A stretch of DNA of 26,916 bases from CAYQAE01 sp964415445 [NCBI: uncultured archaeon] (GTDB lineage: Archaea > CAYQAE01), in NCBI GenBank assembly GCA_964415445.1, contig CAYQAE010000001.1, forward strand, positions 1,005-27,920, in the 5' to 3' direction. The notes under the pieces were generated by a model that ran no database searches, had not been told where the DNA came from, and saw nothing but the letters and a program-made list of their open reading frames with translations. This document shows positions 22,953 to 26,916 of this stretch, one piece after another (the stretch's first letter is position 1; every line of letters starts with the position of its first letter). The position numbers were made by a program, and so were the translations under genes.

Positions 22953-23197
22953 TATTTCTCGATAAGTTCTATCCCTTTTTTTGTAATCTGATACATCTTT
23001 AGATCCATTCTACAGTCTTTAGAAAGTGGACAATTTTTGCATAAACCCTTATCTTCACAAAAATCATCTAAATAACTCAATCTAATTAAATGATTAATTC
23101 TATCTTTTATTTGATCTTCTGTAAGATTTAATTTTTTTGAAATTTCTTTGAGGTCCTTTTCTCCCTCATAAATTAATTTCAATATTTCTTTTAACAT
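22949..23197 (-). CDS. FeoC-like winged-helix protein with Fe-S type Cys motif
   Basis: An 82-residue protein. The N-terminal winged helix has DLKEISKKLNLTEDQIKDRI as the helix-turn-helix. A wing region holds four Cys (C47-x5-C53-x2-C56-x5-C62; FCEDKGLCKNCPLSKDCR), matching the cysteine-rich loop of FeoC proteins. The C-terminal strand reads MYQITKKGIELI. FeoC is thought to bind a Fe-S cluster and control FeoB stability or feo transcription. It is the last gene of the feo operon, 4 nt after the membrane protein. A ribosome site AGGT precedes the ATG. The position supports the call more than the sequence alone. Confidence 0.75.
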   Translation of the reverse strand: MLKEILKLIYEGEKDLKEISKKLNLTEDQIKDRINHLIRLSYLDDFCEDKGLCKNCPLSKDCRMDLKMYQITKKGIELIEKY

Positions 23198-23201
23198 TTT
23201 A

Positions 23202-23642
23202 CTACCTTTGGATAAATTTTTTGTTCTTTAAAATATGTGGAAGCACAATTAAAACTATTAGGGGACATAAGAATAGTTCTAATCTTATACTATCTTCCCA
23301 ATTAGAATAGTCTTCATTTCCAATTATATAATATTCTACTAAATTCACACCTAGAATTAGAATATATAGGACGAACAAAATTAAAACAAACAACGTTGCA
23401 ACCAAAATAAAAGAAAACCCATCTAAATTTTCTTTTTTCATCTGAATATATCCATAAATAAAAATACAACCCACCAAAAAAATCATCCCCCCGCCTATGA
23501 AATCTTTGGCTACAAATCTTAGTGAATCCGAGAAAAAATTAATGTTTCTTAGAATGTTTAATATGCCCATAATAAGGCATAATATACCTGCTACAAGCGA
23601 GGATATCCTAATATTTTTTGATTTGATATCTATATTCTCCAT
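23202..23642 (-). CDS. Four-helix membrane protein in the feo operon
   Basis: A 146-residue protein with four predicted helices (14-32, 48-66, 76-105, 121-137) and a polar loop with YYIIGNEDYSNWEDS before the last. No family recognised, no catalytic motif. A strong ribosome site AGGAG lies 7 nt before the ATG. It sits between feoB (12 nt gap) and the feoC-like gene (4 nt gap), so it is very likely cotranscribed. It may help FeoB assembly or transport; that is inference from position. Confidence 0.7.
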   Translation of the reverse strand: MENIDIKSKNIRISSLVAGILCLIMGILNILRNINFFSDSLRFVAKDFIGGGMIFLVGCIFIYGYIQMKKENLDGFSFILVATLFVLILFVLYILILGVNLVEYYIIGNEDYSNWEDSIRLELFLCPLIVLIVLPHILKNKKFIQR

Positions 23643-23654
23643 ACTTATCTCCTT

Positions 23655-25637
23655 TTAATATCCCAAAAACACACCAATTATACGAATAATTAAAGTAACA
23701 ATATAGGCTAAAGATATGCTATATATTATTGAAAAAGATGTCCATTTCCATGAATTAGTTTCTCTCTTAATTGCAGCAACTGCTGCTAGACATGGAGTAT
23801 AGATTAGAGTAAATACCATCAATTCTAAGGCAATTAAAGAAGTGAAATTAGGGTCATTTTTTATTGAATCAGAAATTGCACCCTCATTATTTCTACCTAC
23901 TCCATATAATACTCCTAATGATCCTATTACTATCTCTTTTGCAACAAATCCCAAAATTAGTGCTACTGCTATTTTCCAATCAAATCCAAGTGGTTCAAAT
24001 ACAGGTTCAATAATCTTTCCTAATGAGGCGATATATGTATCTTCGCTCCCATAATCTTTGCCCCAAGGCAGAGAAGCTAAAAACCAAATTATAATTGCGC
24101 CTAACAAAATTATAGTCCCTGCTTTTCTTATATATAAATATCCTTTATTCCAGGCATGTTTTAGAGTTGTATTTGTATTTGGATTTTTATATGATGGTAA
24201 TTCCATAATAAGAGGATTAGATTCACCTCTAAATATTATCATCCTTAGCAATTTTGCAGTAGATACTGCAATAATTAATCCTAGTACATATAATAAAAAA
24301 ATTACAGTTGCCGCATGTTTTGAGAAAAAAGTCCCTGCTAGTATTAAATATACAGGAAGTCTTGCACTACATGATACAAAAGGTGCAGCTAAAATTGTAA
24401 TAAGTCGATCATTTCTATTTTCAATTGTTCTTGTAGCCATTATCCCTGGAACATTACATCCAAATCCTAAAATTAAGGGGATGAATGATTTGCCATGTAG
24501 GCCTAAATAGGTCATAAGTCTATCCATAACAAAAGCTACCCGAGCGAGATATCCACTATCTTCTAAAAAAGATAATAATAAAAATAAGATAAATATATTT
24601 GGAAAAAATATTAATACAAATCCAACTCCACCAATTATTCCATCACCCAAAAACGAAGCTAACCAAGATGGCTTTAAGTTATTATCTATATAATTAGATA
24701 GATCTGCAAATCCCATATCTATTAAATCCACAAACGGTTGGGCTATAGTAAAAGTTAGTTGAAATAAAATCCAAATGACCATTAAAAAAATAGGCATTCC
24801 AAAATATTTGTGAGTTACTACTTTATCTATCATATCTGATAGATAAAGACCATTTTTTTGTGGTTTTACTACATATCTTGATAAATATTGTTCAATAATT
24901 TCGTATCTTTTTTCTGAAAATTCTATTTCTGTATTTTGGTCAGTTATTTTTTCTTTTAAATTTAAAATTTTATCTTTATTTTTGAATTTCTCTATGGTTT
25001 CTATTACTTTTTCATCATTTTCTAATATTTTTATTGCAAGCCAACGCTTTGGATATTTAGAATTTTCTAATAATTTTTCTATCTTGATAATTTTTTTCTC
25101 TAAATCTTTTCCAAAATTGATACCTACTTTTTGTCTTCTGTCTTCCTTTGAAACTTCTAAAATTTTAGAAAGTAGGTTATCAATTCCTTGTTTTTTTGAA
25201 GCTACTATCGGTATTATTGGAATATCTAAGGCATTGGACATTCCTGGAATATCTATATCGATTTTTCTTGATTTTACTAGATCATACATATTTAGAGCTA
25301 AAATAACTTTAGTATCTAGTTCCAAAAGTTGGGTGGTAAGATACATATTTCTTTCAATGTTTGTAGAATCAATGATATGGACTACAACATCTGGATCCTC
25401 ATCCAGGATATAATCTCTTGCTACAATTTCATCAATACTATATGCAGTTAGACTATAAGTTCCTGGTAAGTCTACAATATTTAGTTCATTGTTTTGAAAT
25501 TTACATTTTCCTTCTTTTTTTTCTACTGTTTTTCCTGGCCAATTTCCTATATGTTGGTTTAATCCAGTTAAGGCATTAAATACCGTTGTTTTTCCTACAT
25601 TTGGATTCCCTGCTAAAGCTACTTTAATTTCTTTCAT
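23655..25637 (-). CDS. feoB: Ferrous iron transporter FeoB
   Basis: A 660-residue Fe2+ transporter. A cytosolic G domain has G1 GNPNVGKTT (10-18), G2 around Thr37 (WPGKTVEKKEG), G3 DLPG (56-59), G4 NMYD (116-119) and G5 VASKK (near 145-149). A spacer helical domain follows. The membrane core has paired Gate motifs: LLSFLEDSGYLARVAFVMDR, GFGCNVPGIMATRT, FVSCSARLPVYLIL and IYTPCLAAVAAIKRE, all with the conserved Cys of the ion path. The length is standard and complete. The ribosome site is weak (GGGA). A 68-nt gap separates it from feoA, still likely one unit. Confidence 0.97.
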   Translation of the reverse strand: MKEIKVALAGNPNVGKTTVFNALTGLNQHIGNWPGKTVEKKEGKCKFQNNELNIVDLPGTYSLTAYSIDEIVARDYILDEDPDVVVHIIDSTNIERNMYLTTQLLELDTKVILALNMYDLVKSRKIDIDIPGMSNALDIPIIPIVASKKQGIDNLLSKILEVSKEDRRQKVGINFGKDLEKKIIKIEKLLENSKYPKRWLAIKILENDEKVIETIEKFKNKDKILNLKEKITDQNTEIEFSEKRYEIIEQYLSRYVVKPQKNGLYLSDMIDKVVTHKYFGMPIFLMVIWILFQLTFTIAQPFVDLIDMGFADLSNYIDNNLKPSWLASFLGDGIIGGVGFVLIFFPNIFILFLLLSFLEDSGYLARVAFVMDRLMTYLGLHGKSFIPLILGFGCNVPGIMATRTIENRNDRLITILAAPFVSCSARLPVYLILAGTFFSKHAATVIFLLYVLGLIIAVSTAKLLRMIIFRGESNPLIMELPSYKNPNTNTTLKHAWNKGYLYIRKAGTIILLGAIIIWFLASLPWGKDYGSEDTYIASLGKIIEPVFEPLGFDWKIAVALILGFVAKEIVIGSLGVLYGVGRNNEGAISDSIKNDPNFTSLIALELMVFTLIYTPCLAAVAAIKRETNSWKWTSFSIIYSISLAYIVTLIIRIIGVFLGY

Positions 25638-25705
25638 TTTTCCCAGATGTTTAATTTAGAATTATGTAATTTTTTCTAAAAAATAATAGATTTATCTAAA
25701 TAAAA

Positions 25706-25987
25706 TTAAAAAATAGGCTCTACCAATATCTTAGATGACATACCACAACCCAGTGCCACCCGAGATCCTCTAACATTTACAATAATAGGCCCTCTGAGTG
25801 CTCCATGTACTACTTCAATTTCCGAACCATAAGTTAGACCTAAACAGTTTAATCTTCTTTTGAGTCCGCATCCACTATGAACATCTATAATTTTTACACA
25901 TGTTCCACTATTTACATGATTAAGTGGAATATAATTTGTAGTCTTATCTAAAATCTTTTGTGATAATACATTTTCTCGTGCTGCCAT
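25706..25987 (-). CDS. feoA: FeoA, SH3-like partner of FeoB
   Basis: A 93-residue cytosolic protein with an SH3-like fold. It has PLNHVNSGTCVKIIDVHSG, LKRRLNCLGLTYGSEIEVV and GPIIVNVRGSRVALGCGMSSKILV, the usual FeoA order. A 15-residue extension leads it. FeoA binds and regulates FeoB. The ribosome site is AGGGGAT directly before ATG 25987. It is the first gene of the iron-uptake operon, divergent from the DtxR-type regulator, and should be controlled by the inverted repeats between them. Confidence 0.93.
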   Translation of the reverse strand: MAARENVLSQKILDKTTNYIPLNHVNSGTCVKIIDVHSGCGLKRRLNCLGLTYGSEIEVVHGALRGPIIVNVRGSRVALGCGMSSKILVEPIF

Positions 25988-26040
25988 ATCTATCCCCTAC
26001 CTCAATTATAATTTATCCGCATGATGTCGGTTTTAAATTT

Positions 26041-26131
26041 TTTGGTAAACCGAACACTTTTAGTTGTACCTATATTAGTTATCATCCTTTATAAATATTT
26101 CGCATACCCTAAAAAATTTAGGGGAACCTAA
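26041..26131. promoter_or_regulatory. Candidate DtxR-type operator cluster between feoA and dtxR
   Basis: Three elements share the form TTaGG-N4-CCtAA. TTTGG-TAAA-CCGAA lies at 26041-26054, TTAGT-TGTA-CCTAT at 26060-26073, and TTAGG-GGAA-CCTAA (perfect arms) at 26118-26131. A perfect repeat CCCTAAA-N3-TTTAGGG (26107-26123) overlaps the third. The layout resembles DtxR/IdeR/MDR1 boxes. A TATA-like ATTTATAAAGG on the minus strand (about 26087-26098) and AGTAAATATTTTAAG on the plus strand (26140-26153) lie in or next to the cluster. Confidence 0.65.
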
Positions 26132-26186
26132 TTTTTTTAGTAAATATTTTAAGTTAATCAGACTAAAATAATATGGAGTTTTTTGT

Positions 26187-26618
26187 ATGTTATCTCAATC
26201 AGTAGAAGATTATCTTGAAGCAATATATCGGGTTATAGAGAAGAAAGGTTATGCAAGAACATCTGATTTGGCAAAAAAACTTAATTTAAAACCATCTAGT
26301 GTTACTGGGATGTTTAAGAAATTATCTGAAGCAGGATATGTTAATTATGAGAAATATGGTGGAATAACACTTACTGAGAAAGGTCGCGTCTTGGCTCATA
26401 AAATTGATGGTAGACACAAAACTCTAGCCCGTCTTTTGAGTATTTTTGGAATACCCAAAGATATCTCAGATGAAGATGCATGTAGAATTGAACATAATGT
26501 AAGCAAAGAGACTATTAATACTTTTGAAAAAATGTTAGAATTTATGCAACAGTGTGAAATTCATCCTAAGTGGCTTAAACATTTTCAAATATTTTGCAAA
26601 GAGGGCAGATGTCCTTAA
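26187..26618 (+). CDS. DtxR/MntR-family metal-dependent repressor
   Basis: A 143-residue short-form regulator. The winged helix has VEDYLEAIYRVIEKKGYARTS, DLAKKLNLKPSSVTGMFKKL and TLTEKGRVLA. The dimerisation/metal domain has GRHKTL with His77 and EDACRIEHNVS with Cys99, Glu102 and His103. No C-terminal SH3 domain is present, as in MntR. By MntR numbering D8 and E11 are kept, while Cys99 is the DtxR-type residue (MntR has Glu), so the site mixes both. Cys appear again in the tail (QQCEIHPKW, FCKEGRCP). A Fe2+ response is likely because it is divergent from feoAB, with TTAGG-type repeats between. Its stop overlaps the convergent gene by 4 nt. Confidence 0.92.
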   Translation: MLSQSVEDYLEAIYRVIEKKGYARTSDLAKKLNLKPSSVTGMFKKLSEAGYVNYEKYGGITLTEKGRVLAHKIDGRHKTLARLLSIFGIPKDISDEDACRIEHNVSKETINTFEKMLEFMQQCEIHPKWLKHFQIFCKEGRCP

Positions 26619-26916
26619 TTTATATCTGATATTGTCAAAAAAGAAGCCCATGCTGCTTTTTGTGAGTTAATTTCTGAATTATCAGTTCCTATTATTACTA
26701 CATCTCTATTATTTAATTTGAATTTAGATTTTATCTCTTTTGAAACTTTGGGATATAAATTAGAAAGCTTATGATTGTCTGGTGGGAGATATAAATCATT
26801 ATTTTGATAAATCAAAGTTGTAGCACCCAAAGTATCTGCTTTAATCGCTGCATCTCTTTGTTTCATTCCGTTTGTAATTTTTTTGGCACTATTTTTTGTC
26901 AAAATTGCAAAATCAT
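26615..26916 (-). CDS. Hypothetical protein, start beyond the window edge
   Basis: The C-terminal 99 or so residues of a larger or similar-sized protein. The frame stays open to the edge (DFAILTKNSAKKITNGMKQR) and ends DIN at 26615, so the TTG at 26902 is not needed as a start. It is soluble and well ordered, with DAAIKADTLGATTLIYQ, NNDLYLPPDNHKLSNLYPKV, RDVVIIGTDNSE and AAWASFLTI. I cannot place it in a named family; the conserved look suggests an archaeal protein family. Convergent with the dtxR-type gene (4 nt overlap). Confidence 0.65.
   Translation of the reverse strand, partial: DFAILTKNSAKKITNGMKQRDAAIKADTLGATTLIYQNNDLYLPPDNHKLSNLYPKVSKEIKSKFKLNNRDVVIIGTDNSEINSQKAAWASFLTISDIN

Noticed and set aside
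24058-24510. Plus-strand frame of 150 codons inside feoB
   Set aside because: It is antisense to a highly conserved transporter core and has no family features; it is a codon-bias shadow.
1-26916. CRISPR array, insertion sequence, tRNA or rRNA gene
   Set aside because: No spaced direct repeats, transposase motifs, tRNA cloverleaf with T-loop GTTCRANNC, or rRNA-like GC-rich stretch was seen on either strand by eye.

Overview
The window reads as euryarchaeal chromosome, very AT-rich (by eye below about 30% G+C). Archaeal markers are the transcription factor TFE, geranylgeranyl reductases, Trm56, Nep1, a DUF2240 protein and TATA-box promoters that often sit about 26 bases before the start codon. 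Translation starts use either a GGTGAT/AGGAG-type ribosome site or no leader. A methenyl-tetrahydromethanopterin cyclohydrolase (Mch) shows tetrahydromethanopterin C1 chemistry, so a methanogen or a relative with a Wood-Ljungdahl type pathway is likely. The protein composition is lysine-rich, not acidic, which argues against a salt-in halophile. I cannot name the genus.

Layout. Positions 1-4486 (minus) look like one operon: geranylgeranyl reductase, a glycosidase-like TIM barrel, a second paralogous geranylgeranyl reductase, then a coiled-coil protein cut by the window edge. 4597-9776 holds a LURP-one-like protein, TFE, a small lipoprotein, a family 2 glycosyltransferase, an M50 membrane protease with an N-terminal zinc ribbon, and a three-gene operon of unknown proteins. 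9903-13156 is a housekeeping block: Mch, Nep1, a Trm112-like protein, acylphosphatase, Trm56 and DUF2240. 13240-16538 has a second lipoprotein, a PAP2/Aur1-like membrane enzyme divergent from a GT-C membrane glycosyltransferase, and a 53-residue gene with a strong ribosome site.

16757-20733 has an accessory flavour. It holds a deviant CooS/CODH-like protein, a MntA-HepT toxin-antitoxin pair, and a decayed chimera of a radical SAM protein and a methyltransferase with two frameshifts. 20744-26618 is about iron: a rubrerythrin-VIT1 transporter with a Cys-rich membrane partner, the operon feoA-feoB-membrane protein-feoC-like, and a divergent DtxR-family repressor. The feoA/dtxR gap carries several inverted repeats of the form TTAGG-N4-CCTAA.

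The observation most worth follow-up is the CooS-like protein. It has a CX2C D-cluster motif, and a glutamate where canonical CO dehydrogenases carry the cysteine ligand of the unique iron. Its predicted ligand set (His, Glu, four Cys, plus an EQKA motif) resembles the hybrid cluster protein more than a Ni-dependent CO dehydrogenase.
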